Of a stretch of DNA of 64,000 nucleotides, positions 45,804 through 58,400 are shown in pieces. Source of the stretch: Anaeramoeba flamelloides (lineage: Eukaryota; Metamonada; Anaeramoebidae); contig JANTQA010000008.1 of the NCBI GenBank assembly GCA_027625915.1, forward strand, positions 3,613,001-3,677,000, given 5' to 3'. The notes under the pieces are model-generated. The model was not told the origin of the DNA. It searched no databases and saw only the letters and a program-made list of their open reading frames with translations. Every line of letters begins with the position of its first letter. The first letter of the stretch is position 1. The position numbers and the translations under genes were made by a program.

Positions 45804-46289
45804 ATGATTTTTTTTAAAAAAATAATAAAGATAATAGCAATAATAATAATAATATGAAAAAAAAAAAAAAAAAAAACACTGAAAACAAAAATGAAGAGAG
45901 AATTATCACTTATTTATTTTTAAAAATAATTTATTCATATAATTCATTGTAATTTATTTTACATTTTTTATTTAATTTTTATGAAGAATTTTAAAATTGA
46001 ATTTTTTTTTTTTTTTTTTTTTCAGAATAATTTAAAAAGCATGCCGATTTCAATAATAAAGATTTGAATAAACAAGGCTAAACTGATAAGTAGTATTTTT
46101 TGATTCATTATAAAAACTCTAATTAAAAATAATTTAGTTTAACATCAAACTTTTTCAGTTTTTTTCAAAGTTTAAATGTTAATTTTAATGGTTGATATAC
46201 TTTTATATTCTACAATTAAACAAAATTATCACTTTTTTTTTTTTTTTTATTGAATTCATGTTTAAATTATTTGGATTCTTTAGCATAAT
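45804..46289. other. Region downstream of CDC7
   Basis: Probably includes the 3' untranslated region. Has A and T runs and a TAA/AATAAT microsatellite at about 45839-45855. No gene. Confidence 0.45.
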
Positions 46290-46962
46290 ATTTAGAAATT
46301 AAAATATGGTATTAAAAATTAATACTCACTTAAAATAGTAGTTTAATAAAAAATATAAATTTTATATTTGAGAACAACTAATTAGTAAATCTAATTTGTA
46401 ATTCACTTTTAAATTTTATGAAAACATAAAACTCAAATATTATAAATATTAAAAAAATAAAAAAGTAGAAAAAAGTGAGCCAAAATTGTTGATAAGAGTG
46501 ATATAGTTTTTTTATTACTAAAATTTTAATCAAAAGGTTCAAAAGTAGATTTTTTGCTTCACAAAATATTCATTTTAAAAAGACATCACATCTTCTCAAT
46601 TTTTTTAATATTTATTGATATTTTTTATCATACATTTTTTTTTGTAACTTGACTTTAATAAAAAAAATATTAAAAGAAAATGGTCAAAAAAAAAAAAGAA
46701 AGAAAGCAAAATAAAAGAAAAAATACACTTAAAAAACTAACAAAAGAAAAAAAAAAAAAAAAGAAATAAAGAAAAATAGATAAAGAAAAGGAAAAAAATA
46801 GGGTTTAAAAATATTATTTGAAAAGATAAAAATAAAGTATGATGAAATTAGAAAACATAATTCTGATCTAAAAATTCGAAATTTATTTTGATAAGAATAT
46901 GAAAATAAAAACCACATCTTTCTCTTCCAATATAATTTTAAAGTAAGTTCGCATTTTTGAAA
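46290..46962 (+). repeat. GACTCACCT-family terminal-inverted-repeat element, degenerate copy
   Basis: Follows 23297-23860: ACTCACTTAAAATA, AATCTAATTTGTAATTCAC, AAAGTGAGCCAAAATTGTTG, then TTGATAAGAATATG and an end at AAGTAAGTTCGCATTTTTGA. It is the most diverged of the four copies. Confidence 0.65.
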
Positions 46963-47114
46963 AAAAAAATATTTATTAATTTTTGGAATATCTTTTATTA
47001 AATATTATAATTAAATATGAATTTAACATCATATTTTATACAGACAAAAAGTAAATTTTACAATCATTTTTCAGCAATATCGATTTAATTAAAGAATTTT
47101 TTGAAAAAACATTC

Positions 47115-47311
47115 CAGTCAGTTTCACTTTTAAGGTACAAACTTTCAACGAAATTTAAGGCACAAAAAAAATCTCATATTAAGGCACAAAATTTGAAATT
47201 TTGTTTTTACAATTTATTTTTACTAGAATTTGAATTTTGTGAATTAATTTGAGATTTTTTTTGTGCCTTAAATTTCGTTGAAAGTTTGTGCCTTAAAAGT
47301 GAAACTGACTG
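47115..47311. repeat. Tc1/mariner-type foldback MITE, full copy
   Basis: A 197-base copy. The right end is followed by TA, but the left flank is TC, so the left TA has changed or was lost. Arms are otherwise well preserved, with three AAGGCACAAA-type units on each side, some with one change. Confidence 0.9.
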
Positions 47312-47424
47312 TAGTTTTTTTTTATTTCATAATTAAAATAAAATTGACAAAGTTTTGAAAAAATGTTTTGATATAAAAATATATGTAATATATATATATA
47401 TATATTAAAAATTTAAAAAGTAAA
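47312..47424. other. Short spacer with a TA microsatellite
   Basis: Short spacer with (TA)n at about 47386-47405. Confidence 0.5.
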
Positions 47425-47910
47425 CCAAATTTCAAAAATATTAACATAGATAAAACGTTCCAAAGAATCAAAATAATAAAATTTTATTCAAATTACAAAT
47501 AAATTTGATTTTTGGAAAATATGAAAATAATTTTTCTTCTTTTAGTTTTTGTTTTCGTTTTATTTTTTTTTTAATTACTTAACTTTTTTCGTTTAATCAA
47601 TTCTTATTTTTCGAATGATTGAAAATATGCTAAATTTGCTTTTTTCAAAGAAAAGAACACAAATAAAATTAGTTGAGGGTATCTTAAAGTTTAAACATTC
47701 AATAATTCCTCAGTGGAATTCAAACAAATATTCAATTCGGTTTCTTGTGCTATCCAAAATTTTTATAATTTTCGACATATTCTTGATTTATTTTATTTGT
47801 ATTGATAATTTTTTATTTTTTATGTATTTTACACTTGATAATTTTCAACAATTGTTAACATTTCACAATTTAATAGAGTGGTTCTAATATAGTATTTCTT
47901 CTAGAATTTA
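47425..47910 (+). repeat. Terminal-inverted-repeat element, family A, copy
   Basis: Shares ACGTTCCAAAGAATC, TTTTATTCAAATTAC, AGAACACAAATAAAATTAG, TATCCAAAATTTTT, GATTTATTTTATTTG and GGTTCTAATATAGTATTTC with 16785-17305 and 60750-61240. A frame from 47615 contains RTQIKLVEGI, echoed by RTQIKLVSSI in the minus-strand copy. Confidence 0.7.
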
Positions 47911-48379
47911 TTAAGGAAATAGGGATACATTATCTCCCATTTAAAAATTTTATTTACAATAACATTATTAAAAGAAATATTTTTTGAGTGTATTGGAATA
48001 TTGAAACTTTAGAAAAAAAAATCCATTCAATTCTTTATTTGTTAAAAGAAATAAAGCCCAATTTGGGCCTTAGTTAAATCATTAATTTTTTTATATTTTG
48101 AAGATTTTTTCGATTAAATTTTTGTTTGAGTAAAATAAGTTTAAAATCTTGAAATTTTTTTCGGTGAAGGGTCAAAATTAATTAAAGAATAAATCAGAAA
48201 ATAGAACTGAGATGATTTATATTTAAAACAAATCTTTTATTTTATAGAACAAACTAGAAATATCACTATTCCAAATAAATTTGTTAAAATAAAGTATAAA
48301 AAAATAGACAAAAATTATTTTCGAAGATTTTTTGTTCTTTATCTTCTTAATATGGATGATTCAGAACAAGCCGTTACCT

Positions 48380-49110
48380 TGAATTTCTCATCACATTACT
48401 ATTTATATTGATTTTACAAAATATTTTTTTTTTATATTTTTTTTTGCAATACTTTTTTTAAATAATTTAAAAAAAAAAAACAAAGTCAATACAAAGAATA
48501 ATGTTTCAAAGAATAAAGTGAATGAATTATCAAAATCCAAAAAAAAAAAAAACAATTTTATAAGATTCAGCCCAAAGAAAAAGAAAGATTGAGAAAAAAT
48601 TGAAATCATTATTCAAAATTATTTTGAGTTTTCAATTTATTCGAAAATAACTAATTATCAACCAAATCAATAAATTCAATTAATCTTGGTTTCTGATGGA
48701 AAATTGATAAAATATTATATTTTTTGGATCCAAACTAGAAGCGAGAATTAAACCAAATATAGGTTTATTTAAATTCATTTTGTAATTTTTTTAGCAATTG
48801 GTAGTAATATGTTAATCAAAAATTTTCCCAAGAAAAGTTTTTTCCCGTTATGAATAAAATAATAAAAATGAGTAAAGAAGAAGTAATTATATCAAAATTT
48901 ATTGATAATATCAAGAAATATATGATTTTTTTTTTTTTTTCATTTTTTTTGATTTCCGTTTTTTAATTGATGTGAAAATCTAATATATTATACAATTTAT
49001 CATTCTCAAATTTATTGAAATATTATTTTAGTTCCTGAAAGAAATGTTTCTGATTTGTATCAACTATTTTATTCAAAATTTGCCAAATGTACTTAACCAC
49101 TTAATGAGAA
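48380..49110. repeat. Long dispersed repeat, second copy
   Basis: Collinear with parts of 10480-12160. The CTTAACC/CTTACCC ending after AAATGTA is shared. No gene is seen in it. Confidence 0.5.
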
Positions 49111-51155
49111 ACACTTCAGAAAATTAAAAGTTGGGTCCATTAATATAAAAAAAAATAATAATAAGTTTAAAGACAAAATCAAAGATTAATTGTCAACTGG
49201 TTTTTTTAATATAAACTATTTTCCAGTCAAAGGGGTCAGTTGTAATGGGTGAAACACGTATGTTTAAAGGGTTTATATGGATATTAGAAGAAAAAATTTA
49301 TTTTGGAAATTTTCAAAATTGAAATCTTTTTTTCACATTTTTACACATTTTTTCCCATTTTTTCAGATTTACGTTTTTTTTTTTTTTAAAACCTAATTCA
49401 GTTACAAATTTTTTTTTATTGCAAGATCAATAGTCACTTGGTAAAAAGTGGTTTTTCTAAGGTTATTGTAAATGTGGAAATGATTGTTGAGAAATCATAC
49501 TGATTTCGATTGGAATTTTATTTAATCTTTGATCTTGATATTTGATAAATAAATGTGAACAATTTTGACGTCATTTTCGTTTCCTTTTTCAAATAGAGAC
49601 CACAAATCCCAACCTACTTTGTTTAGGGACTTGGTTTCAAAAAGAAAAGTATGAAAAATGAAGTGAAAATTGTTGACGTTTATTATTTAAATATCCGGAG
49701 AAGACCAAAACGAAAATTTTTGTTTTTCTCAAATGGGACCTAAGAATTTGAGTTTTTCAATTTTTAAGAAAATTTATTGATTTATTGGGTTTTTTTTCAG
49801 ACAGATATCAACAATTCTTTAAGTTGTATTATTCTGCTTATTTTTTATTAGTTCTTCAAAGGTCAATTATATAAAATAATTGATATTGAATAAAAATGTT
49901 ATGCACCTTTGACTGAAATAAAGTTCAGTAGTGAAAAAAATACTGGGTTTGAAGATAATTCCTGGAAAGAATTATTAATAGTTAATATTAAGAAAACTGT
50001 TTTGTAATTTTTTTTATTTAAAATCAAATCCTTTTTTTATGAAACAAAGTTTTAAAATTATAACACATCCAGTTATAAGAATGATGATTAATGAAATTTC
50101 ATTTATTCAAAGAACCATTCAATCATCAAAAAACTTTAATAAAAATCATCATTTTCAAAAATCTAGCAAACCTCTATAAAACTCGATTGTTTTTCAAAAA
50201 AAGAAGATCTATTTTGGCTATCAAACAACTACTTGAGTATTATATATACAACCAATTTTAATTAACTTTGGGTAGGTTTATTATTATCTTTATATAAAAT
50301 TTGATTATTTATAAATCGGATTTAATTTTAAAATATAAGAAAAGAAACTACAATAATTTTCCTAATATTAATAAGTAAAAATCTTGTTAGGGATTTTTTC
50401 ACTACTATACTGTCTTTTTGGAATCGGTTTTTACTTTGATTGATCTATTATTTAAATTACAGTGATCTAAATAATGCTTTCCCAACAACTATAATCCGTG
50501 TTTCCAAATATAACTCCCAGTTGTGTTTTCTTCTTGTTCGAAGACAACATCCAATCCAACTATCTATTAGTATAACTAATTATAAATCAATTTTAAAGGT
50601 AAAATCCTTGAAATTTTTCGTCAATTTTATCTTAGGAAAGCAGAAGGAACAAAAGTATTCAAAATTTTCAAATTTTTTTAAAATTTTTGACTTTTTTTAT
50701 AAACTTTTTATAAAAAATCACTTTATTTTTGTTATAATTTTTTTAATTTGGTTCTTTATTTTTCAAATTTCTTTTTTAATAATAGAACTTGAAAAAACCA
50801 ATATCACATTTACTTAGAATTTATTGTTGTTTCTTTCATCGGTTAATGCATAGTTCTTCTATAACAAAAAAACTCGTTTTTTATTTTGAAACAACAAGTA
50901 AACTTTATCTCACACATTATTTTGATAACAGTAAACGAAAAATTTGACTCTTATCAAGATCTTGAAAACCTCCAATTAATTTCAAGTAATAATCAGGAAA
51001 TTCGATATTATAATTTCATAGGTTCTATTGCAAATAAAATAGTATCATAGTCTTTGATTTAATTTGTTTCTTTTTATTTATTTATTTGTTCATTTTTAGT
51101 AAGTTTAGATATTAAAAAAAATTATGCTCTTTTTTTTTCCACTTTCACTTTTTTT
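49111..51155. other. Intergenic region with weak repeat traces
   Basis: About 49580-49690 weakly matches 14590-14700, and about 50165-50235 matches 8748-8815 inverted. A stretch at about 50451-50598 has unusually gene-like composition (frame reading NNAFPTTIIRVSKYNSQLC), an AG just before it and a GTAAAA after it. It could be an isolated exon, but no start or partner exon was found. Confidence 0.4.
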
Positions 51156-51419
51156 ATGAATGGAGAATGTATCAAAAAAAACTTTCAAAAAACCAATTTC
51201 AAGACTTTTTATGAAACTGGATTTTTCCTTTCCTATGGTTTGAACCAAGGAGTTGGATTTTTCATTAGGTTGATAAATAAAACATCAAACTACAATAATC
51301 ACTATTGTGGAAAAAGATCTAAATTCAAAAAAGAGGTTTGTGAACCAAAATTCAGAATTTGGAAAAAAATCATGCAAACTCCAAAAAGATACTTTCAATT
51401 ATTGTTTGGGAACTTGTAA
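51156..51419 (+). CDS. Possible small hypothetical protein
   Basis: An 87-residue frame beginning with ATG and ending TAA, about 270 bases upstream of the large helical-repeat gene and on the same strand. It is basic, with no signal peptide, membrane segment or recognised domain; it has four cysteines and aromatic-rich patches. Its base composition is somewhat less A+T-rich than the surrounding spacer, which argues for coding or formerly coding sequence. It may be a remnant or the last exon of a gene with 50451-50598. Function unknown. Confidence 0.3.
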   Translation: MNGECIKKNFQKTNFKTFYETGFFLSYGLNQGVGFFIRLINKTSNYNNHYCGKRSKFKKEVCEPKFRIWKKIMQTPKRYFQLLFGNL

Positions 51420-51691
51420 GAAGTTCTCCATGAATTAAGATCCTCATTTACAAAAGTTTTCTTTTTTATTCACAATTTTGAATCATTTGAGGAGTTTTTG
51501 GAATTATTAGGAACTTTGGTTGGTAAATTTTGAGTTAATCTTGGCCATTTTCAAAAGTACTAAATTAAAAATATACCAAAGTTTCGTTAAGTGTGAAAAG
51601 AAACAACTTTCAAATAGTACTATTTTTTATTTAAAAATAATTTTATTTTTTCAAAATTTTCATTTTTCTTCTTTTTTTGAAAAATATTACA

Positions 51692-52369
51692 ATGTCAACA
51701 AAAACTGAATTAAAAACTGAAACAACCAAAGAAATCCCAAATTATGTTAAAACTTATAAAACTGGGTGTATGTTTTTCTCTTCCATTGATTAAAATACAA
51801 ACTTCTTTTTGAATGTTTGTAAATTTTCGCTAAACATCACCAACAAATAATTTTTTTTTGTTTTTCCAATTTCTTTATTTTTCTTTTTTTTTCAAAAATC
51901 GGATCTTCTTCAGCCAAAAAAACATATTATGGGCCAAACATCGAACCAAAAACAAATACCAGCCGTACCTTTGAAACAAAAATCAATCTCAATTTGCCTG
52001 TATTTATTGATTCAAAAGGAGTCCTCTATAATTCTCTATACCAACCCTTAAACAACTATAAACCAAAATTATCAGCGCTCAGCCAAAAACAAGAAAACAT
52101 CGACAAAGTCAATAAAAATGAACAACAAAAAAATGAACAACAAAAAAATGAAGAATTAACACAAGAAGAATTACTTGAAAAATACGAGCCCAAAGATCTT
52201 CACACTTTACCAAAATTCCCAAAAAATAATGACTTTGAATCATTTGGTGATTATGAACAAGCGGTTTTAAATTGGGAAAAAGAAGTAAATAACAAAATTG
52301 GTTTTTTAAATCTTCCTGTTTCAATGTGCAGAACATGGGCTAGGCCTTTTGTTGGTATTGATGTAATTG

Positions 52370-52408
<39 letters not shown>

Positions 52409-55400
52409 ATTATATTTTTTTTCTTGAAAACAACAAAAAAATCAAAAAAAAAAAAGTTTTGTTTATTGCTATTTGCAATTTTTCTCTTTTTGATTTTTTC
52501 ACTACAAAAAAAAAAAAACTCTCTTACGCTTTTCTAAATACAGGAAACTCAACAAACTCAAAACCAAGATAGTATGACCAGAACAGATTCCGTTGGAAGC
52601 ATTGGAGAATTGAACCAGAGGTCAAGCACAGACTCGACTGGAAAAAGACAAAGTATGAGTAAAGAATCTGTTGGCGAAGGATCGAAAATTCGCCGAAGCT
52701 CGAGTAGAATTTCTGACAAATTATTTAGCTTTACTGTAAGGGAACAATTTTTTAAATTTTATTTCTTCTTTGCCTCTTTCTTTTAATTGATCTTATAATC
52801 TTTGTCTTCTTTTTCTCTTTAAAATATCAACCATTCATAATTCACCTTTCTTTTTTCTCATTTCTTTCAATTTTCTCATTTCTTTCAATTAAAAGGGAGA
52901 AATACCCAAAATAATGGAAGGTACTAATCTTTTAATTACTGACAAAAAACGATGGGATAACAATTTATTGGCACAAGAACCTGATCCACTTTATTATGAT
53001 ACAATAGAAGGTAATTATTAACTTTTTTTTATTTATTTATTTTACAACAACACCGTTAACTGGTAAACAGTTTACAGTCTGTTTGGACACCTTTGAACGC
53101 ATAGACTAAATAATCAAATAAGGCACAAAAAAAAATTTTTTTAAGACGACATTCTTGAATATAAGCACATAATTTTTTTTATTAGGTTATTGTTTGTGAT
53201 GAAAAAAAAAAAAAAAAAGACAATCTGTTATTATGAGCAATTTTTTTTTGGCCGTCCTTATTGGTTTTTGTTTTGTGCCTTATTTTCATTTTTTTGGATC
53301 ATGTGTGTGATCTTATGGTATGAGCGAAAAATTAATAGGGATGTATTTTTATGTTTTGTTTTGGATTTTTTGATTTAGGGATGAAACAAACCTTTAAAAA
53401 CCAAATTGTTTAACCTATTGATCTGTTAATTGTTTTATTTCATTTTGAAAATAAAAGGTAATTGAAAGAAGAAAAGAAATAATTAGTTTTGAATTTTGTT
53501 TTTTGTTGCAAACTCTTTACTACTATAAAAGTCGTTTAAAAAAATTGTTACCAAAAAATTTTTTAATAAAAACCTGAAAAATAGGTCTGTTTAATTCCGC
53601 CAAAAGACTGTTGTGAAAACTTTTTTGTCACAGTTTTTCAAAATGGCTCTATTTGAAAAAAAGAAAAATGAGAAACTACAGCCTACTTTAAAAATGTGAG
53701 TATTTTTTTTTTGTTTTGAATTGATAAAAACAGAACTTTTTCAAAAAATAGTTTTCGAAAAGTAAAGACTTTTTTGTAAAAACCATTTTTTCTGGAATCT
53801 ATCAAATATTCTCGAAAATACCCGAAAATCGAAAATACCCGAAAATTTTTTAATCACGAAAAAACACTTTTTGAACAACTTCTAAGAAACTCTAGTGCCA
53901 ATCTACTCAGTTTAAAGGTAAATTTGGAATTTTATTTTCGAAAAAAATTTTTTTTTATTGAAAAAGTATCAAAATTCAAAAAATTTAAATTATTAGGAAA
54001 TGGTATTCAACCCATTTTGTGTGAAAGGAATTGGTATCTTGGATGACTGTAATAAGTCTGATCATTTCGAAATTGTATTAGCTAAATGAGAGAAAATGAA
54101 CATGTAAAGAAAATTTCTAATTGTGTATTATCATTACCCTTAATTTTGGAATCTTAAATACAATCCAAAAATAACCGAGTAATATCTAATTGTACAATAC
54201 ATACCCATACCCTACCCTACACAAGGTGACCCAAGTCAAACGTTATTTAACTTCCCATTCCATAAAAGGAACTGGTTTAACCAAAACGTACAAACATACA
54301 CCATACCTAACCTAACACAACCCATACCAATACCCTGACATACCTATACATTTGCCCTAATAAGTACCAACAATTACACAAATATACTCAAAAGATACCA
54401 AAACCTCTTTAGAGTGGCTTAATGTAAAAAATTCAAAAAAAATATTTTGTCTGAAAATAAAATTCCAAATTTTAACATTAAACTGAGTATATTGGCACTA
54501 GAGTATCTTCGAAGTTGTCCTAACGTGTTTTTATGTGGTTAAAAAATTTTTGGGTATTTTCGATTTTCGGGTATTTTCGAGAATATTTCAAACACCCTTT
54601 TTTCTGATTTTATTATTAAAATAAACGGAAATAAATAAACTTTTATAGGAGGGGTTGTGGTTGGAGTGGGAATAAAAGCTCTGTTAAAAATTTTGAGTTC
54701 TTACTTTTTTAAAATTTTATTTTTTTGACAAACCTTTAATTCAAAAAAAAGTCCACACTTTTTTAAAATAAAAACTTGAAAAAAGTTTTATAAAGCCCTC
54801 GCTTTTTTAAAATAACTGTAAAAAGATTTTGGTTTTGATTGTCTCTTTCATAAGATAAGATATTTCCAAAAAAGTATGGTAACGTTCTTATATTTCAAAT
54901 AATATTCTCATTTGAAAGTAGTTCGATTTGTAAATCAAGAATACAAAATTAAGAGAGAACTTTAGTACTAGTTAAAACAGTACCTATTGATTATATTTCA
55001 AAATATATCTATCAAAATAAATCCAAAAGATGAAAAAAAAAATTTCAGTGCTTTTTTTGAACGAAAATGATTCACAACTAAAATCAATAAAAAAAAAAGG
55101 TAATTTGTAAGTACACAAACGATTTTTTAAAAAATAAAAACATAAATATAAATTTTTTCATTCGATTGGAAATTTTGACGAGATTAAACATCTTTTGTAA
55201 AAAATCTTTTATGATACCGAGAAATTCATAAAAATGTTTTTAACTTTTTTTGTTCAACTTCCTATTTTTAAAAATGTTTTTATGAATTTTGAAGAAAGAA
55301 TTTTATTGGTCTAAAAACCAAGAAAACTTGTAAATTAATTGATAACCGTATTTTATTTGCAAAAAAAAATATTTTGAAATATGGTTTACAAGATATAAAA

Positions 55401-58400
55401 AAAATCGAAATTGAATTAAAAAAGTTTAAAACTTTTTTTTGAATTTATCAGTAACAACAAAATAATAATCACCAATTTTCAACCTTAAAAACTATTATAT
55501 AAAATCGAAATCAGAAATTTTCATATCTTTAATTAATGTAATATTTTATTACAAACAAACAAATTGGAATTAATATTAAGAATCAACTTATTGATTTTTA
55601 ATGATTTTGGATATTAAAATAGTAATATTAAAATTAAGTTTAATAAAGATATTTTAAAAACAATTTGCCTTGCTTTTTTTGGAAATATCTTATTTTCCAT
55701 CTTGAATGAAAGCGAATTAGGAATGATATCTTATCCAATTTTTTTCAAAAATTATAAACAATTATTAATTCATTATTTATTCAATCACAAATAAAATAAT
55801 TATTTCTATTAAAAAAAAAAAAAAAAATAATAATAATAATAAAACACTTTATAGAATTTGAAGAAGCATATTTAGGGTGGGCACAAGCAATTTTAGAATC
55901 TACAACTGTTATTCCCCCACATCCATCCCAATTTTCTGATCTATATGGAATCATGACTTTTGAACAAAAAGAAAAAAAAGAACTTGAAAAAAGAGCGAAA
56001 GATCAAGCAAGATTATTTAAAGAATCCATCAGGAAAAAAAAAAAACGTGGCACGCTTAAAACTATAAATCAACATCTTCAATGGAGAAAAAAATTGGAAA
56101 TGACAGTTCGAGAACCATCTGGGATATATGGCAAATTAGCTGTTGAAGAACTATTATTAAAAGTGCATGGAAGAAATGGGATCCAAAAAAGGGCGCCATT
56201 ACTTTCCAATTATTCAAAAAAAAAAATCGAAAAATCTGATAACAAAAAAAATAAGAATAAGTACAAGAATAAGAATAACGATAACAGTGTTAATAAAAAT
56301 AACATGGCGTTCTTAACACAAACCGAGACTAAAATCCCAATAAAAACTGTCAATAAATGCTTGAATTCAACCACCAACTTGTATGAAACCATACAAAAGA
56401 ACCAATCATATTATAAATCAAATCTAAAGCCATTGCTTGGTATGCTTCATGGAACATTACCAAAGCAAAACATCATCCAAATTAGATCAAAGGTTAATAA
56501 TAAAAATGCCAAAAGAGATGGGATTTTATTTGTCTCTTTAGGGTGTAAATTTTTGCGAAGAACAGATTTAACTGGGCCAATGATTAATAAATCAATGGAT
56601 TGCCCAAGTACAATTAAAGATCATAGCATTGAATTTAAACTTTCGCAATACGATTCAAATGAGCCAATAGATTTGAAAACAATAAAAAAGGATATTAAAT
56701 CGAAAAACAAATATAAGGAGAATATTCTTCGGATCCAATATCAAAATAGATCAGATATACTTGAAACTGCGTATCAGCCTAAAGTCTATATGGACAATCG
56801 AATCGAAAATCAAAGGATCTTTGTTGAAAATTTATTTATGAAAAATAAGTTTAATTTTACCATCGAAAATGTTAAAAAAATTCTACAACATAATATATTT
56901 TTAGATATTTTTAATGAAATCCTGGAAAAAAAGGTCGAATATCAAAATAAAGAAACTACATATTTACAAATTTTTGCATCAGATATAAATCCAGATAATT
57001 TCCATATTATTTTACAATTATTCAATGATTCTTCCAGTTATTTAACTCATACCAAAGTAAGTAAAAGAAAAAAACAAAAAAAAACAATTTAATTTATTTA
57101 AAATTTCTTCTTTTAATTTTTAATTAACATTTCTTCTTTTAATTTATTAAACATTTATTCTTTTATTATGATTCATCATTTTTTATTTTTTATTTTTTAA
57201 TTATCTATTTTTTGATTATGCTTCATCATTTATTCTTAAATTTTTTAATTCTTTAATTTTTTAAAACCACATAAATTTCATCCTTTTTTCTTTTTACAAA
57301 AAAAAAAAAACAAACAACTATGAACAATTTGAATAATATTAACAATTTGAATAATAGGTTGCATTATTTGTTTCTGAAGCGCTTCAATTATTTGAATTTA
57401 GTAAGATTTTAGAAAAATATATTCAGGAAAAAGATTTACAAAATATATATTATATCGCCAAATCTATGAATTTCCTATCGGAGATACCAATTAATATTTA
57501 TCCTTATCAACCAGAATTATCTGGATTAACAAGCCAATCACTAAACTGTCAATCTGATGACATTGAACTTAATATCTTTTGTCATTATTATTTATCGATT
57601 ATTATTCAAACAATGAGAAACGACGAAACAAACGTTTCGTATGCCACGATCGCAAACCAAATTGAATCCCTCAGGGAAAACGTCCAGCAGGGTCTTGTCA
57701 GTTCATTAAATTCCAATCAAGAATTTTTAAGTAAGGAAATATATAATGGAATTGGGCAAAGATCTACCATGGTATCAACATATTGTAACTTTTTATTATT
57801 ATACTTATTAAAAGTGGACGATAAGGGTTTAAGGGGGTTACTGCAATCTGAGCAAACAAACTTATTTAACAGCATTATTAAATTAAGCAAATCCAAATTC
57901 GAACATGTTCGGTTAGCGTGTTCAAAGATCTTTGAGGTCTTCAAAAATGATAATTACTGGAAGGAAAGCATTTTTTGGAATTTAATTGCAGATCTTCAAG
58001 TGCTGATCAACAATTTGATGCCACCACCAAAGCCAGAAGATCCTGATGAGGACGAAAAGATTGAACCATTCTTTATTTCTGAATTGATCCATTCCTTTTT
58101 TTTGTCAATTTACAAGGATGTTGATATCCAAAATTCCAGATATCTCTTAAACCCGAGGATTGTAACATCTTTATTAACGCATTTAGAATATTTGTGCAAT
58201 GAAAATTTCTTGAATAATACACTATTGATTATTTCAGAGATCATGCTCAAAATAGTTTTGCAATTGAATAAATCTAATCTTATTATCTGTGGCAATAGTA
58301 TGACCCAAAAAACAGGCAAGACACCATTGAAAAAGTTATTTGTGGATTACAATTTGATTCAAAGGATCTTCTTGATAGTTAAAAAATCTGCCCAAAGATT

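Noticed and set aside
54185-54400. Internal telomere
   Set aside because: The CCTAACC-type words are irregular and interspersed with other C-rich sequence, and they sit between arms of a foldback element, so an interstitial telomere cannot be claimed.
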